Assembly: GCF_900095745.1 (NCBI RefSeq)
Contig: NZ_FMIR01000015.1
Span: 124,001 to 188,000 of the forward strand
Direction of reading: 5' to 3'
DNA: 64,000 nt
DNA from: Microbacterium oxydans
GTDB taxonomy: Bacteria > Actinomycetota > Actinomycetes > Actinomycetales > Microbacteriaceae
Shown: one piece after another, positions 43,996 through 52,595 of the stretch
Position numbering within the stretch: position 1 is the first letter of the stretch
Layout of the letters: every line of letters begins with the position of its first letter
Program-made: the position numbers and the translations under genes
The notes under the pieces: model-generated
Databases searched by the model: none
What the model was told of the DNA's origin: nothing
What the model saw: the letters and a program-made list of their open reading frames with translations, nothing else

Positions 43996-45266
43996 CACTT
44001 CTTCTCGGCGGCGAGCACCTCGTTCATCGCGGCGGCCAGTTGCTTGCAGGCCTCCTCGACGGTGAGCTCGCCGCTCCACGCCTTGGTGAGGTACTCGTTC
44101 TCGAGCGTGTTCCATGCCGCGGTGTTCAGCGACACGGGGTACGGAGCCGCGTGCGCGGCCTGGTCGCTGAACAGCGAGAGGTCCCACTGCGGGAAGGCGT
44201 CGGTGAAGCTCGAGGCGACGCCGTTGAAGGCGGGGATGCCGAGGCCCGCGGCTCCGTAGAGCTCCTGGGCCTCCTTCGAGGCGAGGAAGGCCTGGAAGGT
44301 CTGCGCGGCCTCTTTGTTCTCCGAGTAGGCCGACACGGCGTCGGCGCCGCCCTGGATCGTGGTGACGAGGTCGGACTCTCCGGTCGGCAGCGGAGCGACC
44401 GCCACAGTATCGGCGATCTCGCTGTCCTTCAGAGAATTCGCGTTCCACGGGCCGGACCACATCATGGCCAGCTTGCCCGAGGTGAAGTACTGCGGGATGG
44501 GCGTGTCGGTGATCTGCGCGACGGACGGGGAGACTCCCGCCTGAGCGAGGTCGACCCAGAGCTTGACGCCCGCGATCGTGCCGGGGTCGTCGTAGCCCGA
44601 GGTGGTGCCGTCTTCGGAGATGACCTCACCGCCGGACTGGTAGATGGTGTTGTAGGAGGTCTCCTGACCGGTCCATGGGGCGGCGGCAGCGCCGAACACG
44701 CCTTCGGAGCCGAGCGCGGTGCTGATGGCCGTCGCCGCGGCGACGAAATCCTCCTGCGTCCACCCGTCGGCCGGGTAGGCGACGCCCGCCTGATCGAAGA
44801 GCGCGGTGTTGTACCAGACGCCCATCGTGGCGTAGCCGGTCGGCGCGGCGTACAGCTCGCCGTCGAAGGTGTAGCTCTGGATCGACGCGTCCGGGAAGTT
44901 CGCGGGGTCCATCCCGTCTGCGGTGTCGACGGGAGCGAGTGCGCCGTTGGTGGCGTACAGGCCGGCGTTGGGCTCGTTGATCCAGAAGACGTCCGGCAGG
45001 GTCTTGCTCGAGGCCTGGGTCTGCAGCTTGGTCCAGTACTGGTCCCAGGGGAGGGCCTGGATGTTGACCGTGATCTCGGGATGCTCTTCGTTGAAGGCGG
45101 CGATCACGTCCTTGTACGGCTCGAGGGCGTTGGCGTCCCAGATCACGTAGTCGATGCTCGCTTCACCGCCGTCGGCGGGTCCTGCGCCGGATGCGCATGC
45201 GGTGAGGCTGAGGGAGAGAACGGCGACGGCGGCGACGGCGCTCGCGGTCTTTCGCTGACGATTCAT
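43995..45266 (-). CDS. Sugar-binding lipoprotein of the third CUT1 importer
   Basis: The 423-residue lipoprotein has a lipobox LTAC (Cys24). A family 1 solute-binding fold follows (SIDYVIWDANALEPYKDVIAAFNEEHPEITV, DVFWINEPNAG, LAMMWSGPWNANSL). The ATG at 45266 has AAAGGA upstream. As first gene of a six-gene operon (importer, GH42-like, nucleoside-hydrolase-like, oxidoreductase) it should bind the product released by the GH42-like enzyme. Confidence 0.93.
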   Translation of the reverse strand: MNRQRKTASAVAAVAVLSLSLTACASGAGPADGGEASIDYVIWDANALEPYKDVIAAFNEEHPEITVNIQALPWDQYWTKLQTQASSKTLPDVFWINEPNAGLYATNGALAPVDTADGMDPANFPDASIQSYTFDGELYAAPTGYATMGVWYNTALFDQAGVAYPADGWTQEDFVAAATAISTALGSEGVFGAAAAPWTGQETSYNTIYQSGGEVISEDGTTSGYDDPGTIAGVKLWVDLAQAGVSPSVAQITDTPIPQYFTSGKLAMMWSGPWNANSLKDSEIADTVAVAPLPTGESDLVTTIQGGADAVSAYSENKEAAQTFQAFLASKEAQELYGAAGLGIPAFNGVASSFTDAFPQWDLSLFSDQAAHAAPYPVSLNTAAWNTLENEYLTKAWSGELTVEEACKQLAAAMNEVLAAEKK

Positions 45267-45364
45267 TGTCTGCTTGGTCCTTTGCTCGGGTGCGAGGGTG
45301 TGGAGCATCGTGCACGAGCGGTGATGGCCTCGGCACTCCTGGATGACGACTTCCATATAATAAT

Positions 45365-45408
45365 CCAAGTTGGCATTAAAATTAGAGGATGCGAAAGAAC
45401 CCTGTCAA
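45365..45408 (-). promoter_or_regulatory. Promoter of the third importer operon with CCAAGTTGG operator
   Basis: On the minus strand TTGACA (45403-45408) and TAATTT (45379-45384) are 18 bp apart. CCAA-G-TTGG (45365-45373), a short perfect inverted repeat, lies just downstream of the -10. A related ACCAAACTTGAC at 45475-45486 lies in the leader of the divergent ROK gene. Both are candidate sites for that ROK protein. Confidence 0.6.
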
Positions 45409-45515
45409 GAGCTGGATTCGACCCGGGTCGCGCCGATCCGATCCTGCGGCTCACAGCGCGCTACGATGACTAACCAAACTTGACGTGAGAATCCGCTCCT
45501 CGAGTACGGGAGACC

Positions 45516-46691
45516 ATGACGACGACACCACGCTCCGGCGACCGCTCACTGCTGAGGCGCATGAACACCCATGCGGCACTCCTCGGCGTCCGCGACGGAC
45601 AGCACACGGTGACCGGCCTCGCCGACCAGCTGGGCATCTCGCGCACGGCAGCCGAAGACGTGGTGCGCGACCTCGTCGAGCTCGGCTGGGTGACCCCCGC
45701 CGACGCCCCGGCCAGTGCGCGCCCCGGGCGCCCCGCACGCAGCTACCGCTTCGCCGCTGAAGCGGGCCACGTCGTCGGACTCGACATCGGCGTGCACAAG
45801 ATCCTCGGCATCGTCGCCGACCTGGAAGGCCAGCCGCGCGCCTCGCACAAAGTGTCGATCGACGAGGATGCGAGCGCCGCCGACCGGCTCGCACTCGCCA
45901 CGACCGTCGTGGAGGCCTGCCTCGCCGAAGCGGGTCTCGATATGGAGGCGGTCTGGTGCGCCGGCGTGGGCTCGCCCGGCGTCATCGACGCGTCGGGCAC
46001 CGTCACCCGGTACGGAGGCAACGGCCTCCCCGGCTGGCTCGGCCTCGACCTGGCCGACACGCTCTCGACGCGCTGGGGCGTGCCCGTGCGGGTCGAGAGC
46101 GACAACAACCTCGGCACGATCGCCGAGCACTGGCGTGGCAGCGCGCAGGACGCGCGCGACGTCGTCTACGTCCTCTCCGGCAACCGCACCAGTGCCGGGA
46201 TCCTCATCGGCGGCTCCCTCTACCGCGGTCACAGCGGAGGCTCGGGCCTGGTCGGTGCCCTACCCCAGCTCGGGTGGGCAGAAGCGCCTCGACACGTCGA
46301 CTCGCTCGCCGGCACCGGGGTCGAGCCGACCCGGGAAGCCATGTTCCTCGCCGCGCGCGACGGCATCCCGCACGCGCTCGCCGCGCTGGACGGATTCGCC
46401 GCCAGCATCGCGACCGGGGTCGTGGCGATGTCACTGGCCGTCGACCCGGAGCTGATCGTGCTCGGCGGCGGCATCTCTCGCGGCGGCGAGATCATCCTCG
46501 ACGCGATCCGCTCGCACATCGACGAGCTCCAGCCGCACGCCCCGCGGGTCGTGCTCTCCACCCTGGGCGACGAGTCGGTGGCGATGGGCGCCGTCCGGAT
46601 CGCGCTCGACGCCATCGACGCCCAACTCCTCACCTCGGTGCAGGCCGGGGCCCGCTTCCCCTCTCCATCGCGCGGCATCCTGGCGCTCTGA
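45516..46691 (+). CDS. ROK-family regulator 3, lacking the zinc motif
   Basis: The 391-residue protein has a winged helix (residues about 10-65: LLRRMNTHAALLGVRDGQHTVTGLADQLGISRTAAEDVVRDL) and a ROK domain (VVGLDIGVHKILGIVADLEG, GVGSPGVIDASG). The usual CxCGxxGC zinc-binding motif is absent; at that place it reads GHSGGSGLVGALPQLGW. It is divergent from the third importer operon and very likely controls it. The ATG has GGGAG close upstream. Loss of zinc in a ROK regulator could mean altered sugar sensing. Confidence 0.9.
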   Translation: MTTTPRSGDRSLLRRMNTHAALLGVRDGQHTVTGLADQLGISRTAAEDVVRDLVELGWVTPADAPASARPGRPARSYRFAAEAGHVVGLDIGVHKILGIVADLEGQPRASHKVSIDEDASAADRLALATTVVEACLAEAGLDMEAVWCAGVGSPGVIDASGTVTRYGGNGLPGWLGLDLADTLSTRWGVPVRVESDNNLGTIAEHWRGSAQDARDVVYVLSGNRTSAGILIGGSLYRGHSGGSGLVGALPQLGWAEAPRHVDSLAGTGVEPTREAMFLAARDGIPHALAALDGFAASIATGVVAMSLAVDPELIVLGGGISRGGEIILDAIRSHIDELQPHAPRVVLSTLGDESVAMGAVRIALDAIDAQLLTSVQAGARFPSPSRGILAL

Positions 46692-46743
46692 GCCGCGACG
46701 GCACGCTCCGGATCGAACCGATTCGATGCCCGCTCTGGCAAGA

Positions 46744-46759
46744 CTGTAAGCGTTTGCAG
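46744..46759. promoter_or_regulatory. LacI-type operator (CTGTAAGCGTTTGCAG) of the alpha-glucosidase gene
   Basis: This 16-bp imperfect palindrome with a central CG matches the LacI/MalR operator style. It lies immediately upstream of a -10-like TAGCCT, so the repressor would block RNA polymerase. The LacI gene downstream at 48525 is the probable binder. Confidence 0.7.
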
Positions 46760-46765
46760 TAGCCT
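46760..46765 (+). promoter_or_regulatory. -10 box (TAGCCT) of a leaderless alpha-glucosidase mRNA
   Basis: TAGCCT lies 6 nt before the ATG at 46772 and abuts the LacI-type operator. Confidence 0.5.
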
Positions 46766-46771
46766 GTTCGC

Positions 46772-48433
46772 ATGGCACAGCTTGAGCAGATCGCAGCCCC
46801 CGGTTCCGAGTGGTGGCGCAGCGCCGTCATCTACCAGATCTACCCCCGATCCTTCGCGGACGCGTCCGGCGACGGCATCGGCGACCTCCCGGGCATCACC
46901 AGCCGCCTCGACTCGCTGCAGGAACTCGGCGTCGACGCGATCTGGCTCAGCCCCTTCATGACCAGCCCGCAGCGCGACGCCGGCTACGACGTGGCGGACT
47001 ACCGCGACGTGGACCCGCTGTTCGGTACGCTCGCCGACTTCGACGAGATGCTGACCCAGGCCCACGACCGCGGCATCCGCGTGATCGTCGACCTGGTCCC
47101 GAACCACTCGTCCGACCAGCACGTGTGGTTCCAGGAAGCCCTCAAGGCGGCACCGGGCAGCCCGGAGCGCGCGCGGTACATCTTCCGCGACGGCCGTGGT
47201 GAGAACGGCGAGCTCCCGCCCAACAACTGGGAGTCGGTGTTCGGCGGCGGCATGTGGCAGCGGGTGACCGAGGCCGACGGCACCCCCGGCCAGTGGTACC
47301 TGCACATCTTCGACGCCACGCAGCCCGACTTCGACTGGAACAACGAAGAGGTGCAGGAGGAGTTCCGCTCGATCCTGCGCTTCTGGCTCGACCGCGGCGT
47401 CGACGGCTTCCGGGTCGACGTGGCCCACGGCATGATCAAGACCGAGGGCCTCCCCGACTACACCCCGCCGACCGACGCCGACTCCATGGGCGGCGGAGAG
47501 TCGAACGTGCCGTACTGGGGCCAGGATGGCGTCCACGAGATCTACCGCGACTGGCACAAGGTGCTCGCCGAGTACGACGGCGACCGTGCGCTGTGCGGCG
47601 AGGCCTGGATGCCGACGCTCAAGCAGACCGCGCTCTGGGTGCGTCCGGACGAGATGCACCAGACCTTCAACTTCCCGTACCTGATGACGCCGTGGAACGC
47701 GAAGGAACTGGGCGACGTCATCCGCGAGTCGCTCGACGAGTTCGGCGGCGTCGGAGCGCCCAGCACCTGGGTGCTCTCGAACCATGACGTCGTGCGGCAC
47801 GCCTCGCGCCTCGCGCTCACGGCCGACAACCCCCAGGGCGAGGGCATCGGACCGAACACTCCGAACAAGCCCGACACCGCGATCGGCCTGGCCCGCGCCC
47901 GCGCGGCGACCACCCTCATGCTCGCGCTCCCCGGCTCGGCCTACCTGTACCAGGGCGAAGAGCTCGGTCTGCCCGAAGCGATGGAGATCCCGGACGAGTT
48001 CCGTCAGGACCCGACCTGGTTCCGCACCGGGGGCAAGCGCTACGGGCGCGACGGATGCCGCGTGCCGCTGCCCTGGGAAGCGGAGGCTCCGGCCTTCGGC
48101 TTCAACGAGACCGGCCTGTCGTGGCTCCCGCAGCCGACCGAGTGGGCGACCTACGCCCGCGACGTGGAGGAGGTCGACCCCGGCTCGACGCTCGCCCTGT
48201 ACAAGCGCCTGCTCGCGGCTCGTCGTGAGCACGGCTTCGGTGCCGGTTCGCTGGTCTGGGAGGATGCCGGCGCTGACGCGGTGGCCTTCCGTCGCGGCGA
48301 CGTGCACGTGGTCGCGAACCTCGGCACCGAGCCGATCGAGCTGCCGGCCGACGCGAGCGTGATGCTGAAGAGCCAGCCGTTCGAAGGCTCGTCGATCCCG
48401 GTCGACACCGCCGTCTGGTACACCACGGTCTGA
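46772..48433 (+). CDS. GH13 alpha-glucosidase (oligo-1,6-glucosidase/maltase type)
   Basis: The 553-residue enzyme has the GH13 regions VDLVPNHSSDQH (residues 106-117), GFRVDVAHG with nucleophile Asp216, LCGEAWMP with acid/base Glu277, and VLSNHD with Asp339. The start WWRSAVIYQIYPRSFAD is typical of GH13 subfamilies 23/30/31 that split maltose, sucrose or isomalto-oligosaccharides. No signal peptide, so cytoplasmic. It is followed 91 bp later by a LacI regulator. No maltose importer lies in the window, so the substrate must enter through another system. Confidence 0.95.
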   Translation: MAQLEQIAAPGSEWWRSAVIYQIYPRSFADASGDGIGDLPGITSRLDSLQELGVDAIWLSPFMTSPQRDAGYDVADYRDVDPLFGTLADFDEMLTQAHDRGIRVIVDLVPNHSSDQHVWFQEALKAAPGSPERARYIFRDGRGENGELPPNNWESVFGGGMWQRVTEADGTPGQWYLHIFDATQPDFDWNNEEVQEEFRSILRFWLDRGVDGFRVDVAHGMIKTEGLPDYTPPTDADSMGGGESNVPYWGQDGVHEIYRDWHKVLAEYDGDRALCGEAWMPTLKQTALWVRPDEMHQTFNFPYLMTPWNAKELGDVIRESLDEFGGVGAPSTWVLSNHDVVRHASRLALTADNPQGEGIGPNTPNKPDTAIGLARARAATTLMLALPGSAYLYQGEELGLPEAMEIPDEFRQDPTWFRTGGKRYGRDGCRVPLPWEAEAPAFGFNETGLSWLPQPTEWATYARDVEEVDPGSTLALYKRLLAARREHGFGAGSLVWEDAGADAVAFRRGDVHVVANLGTEPIELPADASVMLKSQPFEGSSIPVDTAVWYTTV

Positions 48434-48446
48434 CCGGTCGAACCCC

Positions 48447-48507
48447 CGTTCCGGTCGCGGATCCTGTTGCTCGCGCACTTCGGGCCACAGGAACCGCGAC
48501 CGGAACG
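48447..48507. repeat. Long perfect-stem hairpin between the GH13 and lacI genes
   Basis: Arms 48447-48467 (starting CGTTCCGGTCGCGG) and 48487-48507 (ending CCGCGACCGGAACG) pair over 21 bp with one mismatch; the loop is 19 nt. No T-run follows. It may attenuate read-through from the hydrolase into the regulator, or be a dispersed element. Confidence 0.8.
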
Positions 48508-48524
48508 ACTTCTCAGAGGAACAC

Positions 48525-49532
48525 ATGGCCAGCATCGATGAGGTCGCCCGGCTCGCCGGGGTCTCCACCGCGACCGTCTCGCGCGCGCTCAGCGGCCGCG
48601 GCCACGTGTCCGAATCCGCCAGGGAGCGGGTGCAAGCCGCGGCGCAGTCGCTCGGCTACGTCGTCTCGTCACGTGCGTCGAGCCTGGCGTCCGGGCGCAC
48701 CCGCAACGTCGGGGTCGTGGTGCCGTTCCTCGACCGATGGTTCTTCAGCACCGTGCTGTCGGGCGTCTCGGCCGCGCTGATGCGCGCCGGCTACGACATC
48801 ACGCTCTACAACATCACCGCCGACAAGGACGTACGTCGGCACGTGTTCGACACGTTCCTGCGGCGGCAGCGTGTGGATGCCGTCATCGCCGTGGCGATCG
48901 AACTCGACGCCGACGAGACGCAGCACCTGCTCGATCTCGGCCTGCCGGTCATCGCGATCGGCGGCCCGAACCCGAAGCTCGACACCCTCACGGTCGACGA
49001 CGTGGCGGTCGCCCAGCTCGCCACCGAGCATCTGATCAGCCTCGGTCACACCGACATCGCGCACATCGGGGCGAACCCCGAGTTCGACATCGACTTCCAC
49101 ATCCCCACCAACCGCCGCCTCGGGTTCGAGAAGGCCCTGGCGAAGGCCGGGATCCCGCTGAACCACGCCTTCCTCGAGCCGGCGGACTTCACGGTCGAGG
49201 GCGGCTACCGCGCGGCGAAGCAGCTGCTCGGACGCCCGGGCCCCCGACCGACCGCGGTGTTCGCGGCATCCGACGAGATGGCGATCGGGGCACTGCTGGC
49301 GGCCCGCGACCTGGGTTTCAGCGTGCCGGACGACCTCTCGATCGTCGGCATCGACGGGCACGAGCTCGGCGAGTTCTTCCGCCTGACCACCGTCGACCAG
49401 TTCCCGCTCGGACAGGGCGAGCGCGCCGCGGATGCCGTGCTGGCGAAGCTCACCACGCCCGACGAGGTGCACATCCCGTCGGCACTGCCGTACGAGCTGA
49501 ACGTGCGCGGGACCACCGCCCGGCTGATCTAG
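48525..49532 (+). CDS. LacI-family repressor of the alpha-glucosidase gene
   Basis: The 335-residue protein has the LacI HTH SIDEVARLAGVSTATVSRALSG (residues 3-24), hinge region VVSSRASSLASGRT, and a sugar-binding domain (VGVVVPFLDRWFFSTVLSGV, AVFAASDEMAIGALLAARDLGFSVPDDLSIVGIDGHE). The operator at 46744-46759 is its likely site. An AGAGGA precedes the ATG. It ends at a strong bidirectional palindrome facing sodA. Confidence 0.94.
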   Translation: MASIDEVARLAGVSTATVSRALSGRGHVSESARERVQAAAQSLGYVVSSRASSLASGRTRNVGVVVPFLDRWFFSTVLSGVSAALMRAGYDITLYNITADKDVRRHVFDTFLRRQRVDAVIAVAIELDADETQHLLDLGLPVIAIGGPNPKLDTLTVDDVAVAQLATEHLISLGHTDIAHIGANPEFDIDFHIPTNRRLGFEKALAKAGIPLNHAFLEPADFTVEGGYRAAKQLLGRPGPRPTAVFAASDEMAIGALLAARDLGFSVPDDLSIVGIDGHELGEFFRLTTVDQFPLGQGERAADAVLAKLTTPDEVHIPSALPYELNVRGTTARLI

Positions 49533-49566
49533 GTCGACCCGTGGGGCCGACCCGGCCCTTTGCGTG

Positions 49567-49606
49567 CGACCCGGCCCCTTGCGGACGTCCGCAGGGGGCC
49601 GGGTCG
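49567..49606. terminator. Perfect 40-bp palindromic terminator between lacI and sodA
   Basis: CGACCCGGCCCC.TGCGGAC and its complement form a 20-bp stem, with a single T-G opposition in the middle and no loop to spare, between convergent genes. The 56 bp 49573-49628 are copy B of the repeat also found at 25593-25648. Confidence 0.8.
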
Positions 49607-49635
49607 TACGTATGAGGCCGGGTCGACCTCGGGAA

Positions 49636-50265
49636 TCAGCCCGCGACGATGAGGCCCTGGGTCGCGGTGCGCGCGGCCTCGAAGCGGCGCTGCACGTCGG
49701 GCCAGTTCACGAGGTTCCAGAACGCCTTGACGTAGTCGGCACGCACGTTGAGGTAGTCGAGGTAGTAGGCGTGCTCCCAGACGTCGAGCTGCAGCAGCGG
49801 GATGACGCCGAGGGGCGCGTTGCCCTGCTGGTCGAACAGCTGGAAGATCACGGGGCGGGCGCCCACGCTGTCCCAGGCCAGCACAGCCCAGCCCGACCCC
49901 TGCACACCCAGCGCCGTCGCGGTGAAGTGCGCGCGGAAGGCGTCGATCGAGCCGAACGCGTCGACGAGCGCGGCCTCGAGCTCGCCCTCCGGAGCGCCGC
50001 CGCCCTCGGGCGAGAGGTTCTGCCAGAACACCGAGTGGTTGATGTGGCCGCCGAGGTTGAACGCGAGGTCCTTCTCGAGCTTGTTGACGTTCGCGAGGTC
50101 ACCGGCGCTGCGGGCCGTCGCGAGCTGCTCGAGTGCCGTGTTCGCACCGGTCACGTAGGCCTGGTGGTGCTTGGAGTGGTGCAGCTCCATGATCTTGCCG
50201 GAGATGTGCGGCTCGAGTGCCGAGTAGTCGTAGGGCAGCTCGGGGAGTGTGTAGAGAGTGGACAT
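49636..50265 (-). CDS. sodA: Superoxide dismutase (Mn/Fe type)
   Basis: The 209-residue enzyme converts superoxide to oxygen and peroxide. It starts [19 protein letters not shown] and has the first metal ligand His29 in [13 protein letters not shown] and the second in [13 protein letters not shown]. The Asp/His pair lies in [21 protein letters not shown] and [10 protein letters not shown] are the usual active-site segments; Mn rather than Fe cannot be read with certainty. The ATG at 50265 lies 22 nt after the flavin reductase stop with AAAGGA in between, so sodA is the fourth gene of the SoxR-controlled operon. Confidence 0.95.
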   Translation of the reverse strand: MSTLYTLPELPYDYSALEPHISGKIMELHHSKHHQAYVTGANTALEQLATARSAGDLANVNKLEKDLAFNLGGHINHSVFWQNLSPEGGGAPEGELEAALVDAFGSIDAFRAHFTATALGVQGSGWAVLAWDSVGARPVIFQLFDQQGNAPLGVIPLLQLDVWEHAYYLDYLNVRADYVKAFWNLVNWPDVQRRFEAARTATQGLIVAG

Positions 50266-50287
50266 GGCGTCTTCCTTTCGATGATGT

Positions 50288-50797
50288 TCAGTGGTGGGTG
50301 TCGTGTGGGAGGGCGTGGAAGCGGCGGTCGAGGTACACGAGCGGGCGTCCTTGCGGCCCCGCCACAACTTCGAGGACCTCGGCGATCACGACCGTCGACG
50401 AGCCGACGGCCACGGTCTGCAGGGTGCGGCAGCGCAGGGCGGCCCGCGCCGAGGCGAGGTGCGGCTCCCCCGTCTCCAGCGCCGACCACCCCTGCTCGGG
50501 CGTGAAGCGCTCGGAGCCGCTGACCGCGAAGCTCTGTGCGAGGGCGGAGTGCTCGTCGTCGATGAGGTGGACGACGAAGGTGTCGGCACCGAGGATCGCG
50601 CCCGCAGAGCCGGTCGCACGAGTGACCGAGAACACGATCGCGGCGGGGTCGACCGCCACGGAGGCGACACTCGACGCCGTGAGCCCGACGGGGCCCTCCG
50701 GAGTGGATGCCGTGATGATCGCCACACCGGCGGGGTGCGTGCGGAACGCGGCCTTGAGCCCTTCGCCGACCGGGGTGGGTACGGGTATCGCGGTCAT
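50288..50797 (-). CDS. Flavin reductase family protein (FMN-binding split barrel)
   Basis: The 169-residue protein has the flavin reductase pattern: [49 protein letters not shown] start (only key parts named), [27 protein letters not shown], and [15 protein letters not shown] at the end. It reduces free FMN/FAD with NAD(P)H, or serves as the reductase component of a monooxygenase. The ATG overlaps the ferredoxin reductase stop (ATGA). Its placement in a redox operon suggests a role in flavin-mediated electron flow or repair. Confidence 0.9.
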   Translation of the reverse strand: MTAIPVPTPVGEGLKAAFRTHPAGVAIITASTPEGPVGLTASSVASVAVDPAAIVFSVTRATGSAGAILGADTFVVHLIDDEHSALAQSFAVSGSERFTPEQGWSALETGEPHLASARAALRCRTLQTVAVGSSTVVIAEVLEVVAGPQGRPLVYLDRRFHALPHDTHH

Positions 50798-52152
50798 CGG
50801 ACGGCCTCCGTCATCTGCGTCAGTTTCGCGTGCGCGAGCATCTCCGCGCGATCGACGAGCTTCGTCCGCTCTCGTCCGCGCTCCGCACCGGCACCGCGTT
50901 CGGCCGCATCGATGCGCAGCCAGCCGTCGAGATCGACGGCGTGGTCGACGTGGGTGAGCGGGTCCTCCCCCGGCGCGATCGGCTCCGCGTCCGCGAGGTC
51001 GTCGACGAGGTGACGCACGGTTTGCGCGGCATCCGACTTGGTCGAGCCGATCAGTCCGACCGGCCCGCGCTTGATCCAGCCGGTCGCGTACAGCCGCGGG
51101 ATCGGCGCGCCCGCCGCATCCACGACGCGTCCCTCGGCGTGCGGAACGACTCCGAGATCGGCGTCGAACGGCATCCCGGGAACGGGTGTCGAACGATAGC
51201 CCACGGCCCGGTACACGGCTCCGACGTCGTAGCGCAGCAGCTCGCCGGTGCCGACCATCCGGCCCAGCTCGTCGGATGCCGTGCGCTCCATCTCGATGCC
51301 GGTCACGCGATCCGTGCCCAGGAGGCGCACGGGACGCTGGCGCAGGTGCAGGTGGATGCGGCGTGAAGCCGTGCGGCTCGCGGGGTCGAGCGCAGCCCAC
51401 TCGGTCATGGTGCGCACGATGATGCGGCGCTGGGAGAACTGCGCGACCATCCGCTCGGCGTGCTCGTCCAGGGCGAGCTCATCCGGGTCGACGATCACGT
51501 CGACGTCGTCCTGCTCGGCCAGCTCGCGCAGCTCCATCGCCGAGAAGCGTACGTCGGCGGGACCGCGCCGGGCGAACAGGTGCACGTCGCGCAGCGGGCT
51601 GGCGGCAAGCTGGTCGAGCACGGCATCCGGGGTATCGGTGTGGGTCAGCGCCGAGGCGTGCTTCGCGAGGATGCGCGTCACGTCGAGGGCGACGTTGCCC
51701 GCCCCGAGCACCGCGACCGACTCCGCCTCGAGCGGCCAGGTGCGCGGCGCATCGGGATGCCCGTCGTACCAGAACACGAAATCGGCCGCGCCGAAGGATC
51801 CGGGCAGGTCGATGCCGGGGATGTCGAGGTGCACATCGAGGTCGGCGCCCGTCGCCACGATGACGCCGTCGTAGGCTGCGCGGAGGTCTTCGATCGCGAC
51901 GTCGACGCCGATCTCGACGTTGCACAGCAGCCGGATGCGCGGGTTCACGAGCACGTCGTGCAGGGCATCGGTGATCTTGCGGATGCGCGGGTGATCCGGG
52001 GCGACACCGTAACGGACCAGGCCGTAGGGCGCCGGAAGCTTCTCGAACAGGTCGATCGACGCGGTCGGGGCGAGTCCGAGGAGGATGTCGGCGGCGTAGA
52101 TGCCGGCCGGCCCTGCTCCGACGATGGCGATGCGCGGTTCGGCGATGGTCAT
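50794..52152 (-). CDS. Ferredoxin-NADP reductase (FprA/adrenodoxin-reductase type)
   Basis: The 452-residue flavoprotein has the FAD motif [18 protein letters not shown] at residues 8-25, [20 protein letters not shown], and the NADP motif [40 protein letters not shown] is the C-terminal FAD contact. It moves electrons between NADPH and ferredoxin. The ferredoxin gene directly upstream overlaps its start (ATGA), so the pair forms a matched electron-transfer unit. A longer in-frame extension upstream is rejected. Confidence 0.94.
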   Translation of the reverse strand: MTIAEPRIAIVGAGPAGIYAADILLGLAPTASIDLFEKLPAPYGLVRYGVAPDHPRIRKITDALHDVLVNPRIRLLCNVEIGVDVAIEDLRAAYDGVIVATGADLDVHLDIPGIDLPGSFGAADFVFWYDGHPDAPRTWPLEAESVAVLGAGNVALDVTRILAKHASALTHTDTPDAVLDQLAASPLRDVHLFARRGPADVRFSAMELRELAEQDDVDVIVDPDELALDEHAERMVAQFSQRRIIVRTMTEWAALDPASRTASRRIHLHLRQRPVRLLGTDRVTGIEMERTASDELGRMVGTGELLRYDVGAVYRAVGYRSTPVPGMPFDADLGVVPHAEGRVVDAAGAPIPRLYATGWIKRGPVGLIGSTKSDAAQTVRHLVDDLADAEPIAPGEDPLTHVDHAVDLDGWLRIDAAERGAGAERGRERTKLVDRAEMLAHAKLTQMTEAVR

Positions 52153-52475
52153 GCGTGTTCCCCCTGTGGTGCGAGCGCGGCGATGATCGGGTGGTCGAAG
52201 GCGAGCATCCCCGTCTTGGCGGCGCCTCCGGGCGAGCCGATCTCGTCGAAGAACTCGACGTTCGCCTTGTAGTAGTCCTGCCACTCGTCGGGCAGGTCGT
52301 CTTCGTAGTAGATGGCCTCGACCGGACACACCGGCTCGCAGGCGCCGCAATCCACGCACTCGTCGGGGTGGATGTACAACGACCGTTCACCCTCGTAGAT
52401 GCAGTCGACGGGACACTCGTCGATGCAGGCCTTATCCTTCACATCGACGCACGGCAGAGCGATCACATAGGTCAT
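52149..52475 (-). CDS. Seven-iron ferredoxin (FdxA type)
   Basis: The 108-residue protein carries Cys9, Cys17, Cys21, Cys25 and Cys40/43/46/50 in [14 protein letters not shown] and [17 protein letters not shown]. This is the 3Fe-4S plus 4Fe-4S pattern of mycobacterial FdxA. It is the first gene of the four-gene redox operon and sits 70 nt downstream of the SoxR-type promoter. It probably shuttles electrons to the reductase encoded next, either to support repair enzymes or to keep SoxR reduced; the direction is not determined. Confidence 0.95.
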   Translation of the reverse strand: MTYVIALPCVDVKDKACIDECPVDCIYEGERSLYIHPDECVDCGACEPVCPVEAIYYEDDLPDEWQDYYKANVEFFDEIGSPGGAAKTGMLAFDHPIIAALAPQGEHA

Positions 52476-52544
52476 CGCGGGGTCTTCGTTCGGGTCACGC
52501 TGTCCTCGTTCGGGTAGATCGGCCCATTGCGGGGCCACAGGACA

Positions 52545-52575
52545 ACCGTAAAACCTCAAGTACACTTGAGGTCAA
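52545..52575 (-). promoter_or_regulatory. SoxR box in a 19-bp-spaced promoter of the redox operon
   Basis: CCTCAAGTACACTTGAGG (52554-52571) is a perfect SoxR-type palindrome. On the minus strand it fills a 19-bp spacer between -35 TTGACC (52570-52575) and -10 TACGGT (52545-52550), the stretched spacing that MerR-family activators correct. On the plus strand a TACACT (52561-52566) inside the box would be soxR's own -10, predicting autorepression. Confidence 0.88.
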
Positions 52576-52595
52576 ATCGAGGAAGAGGTCTCCGG

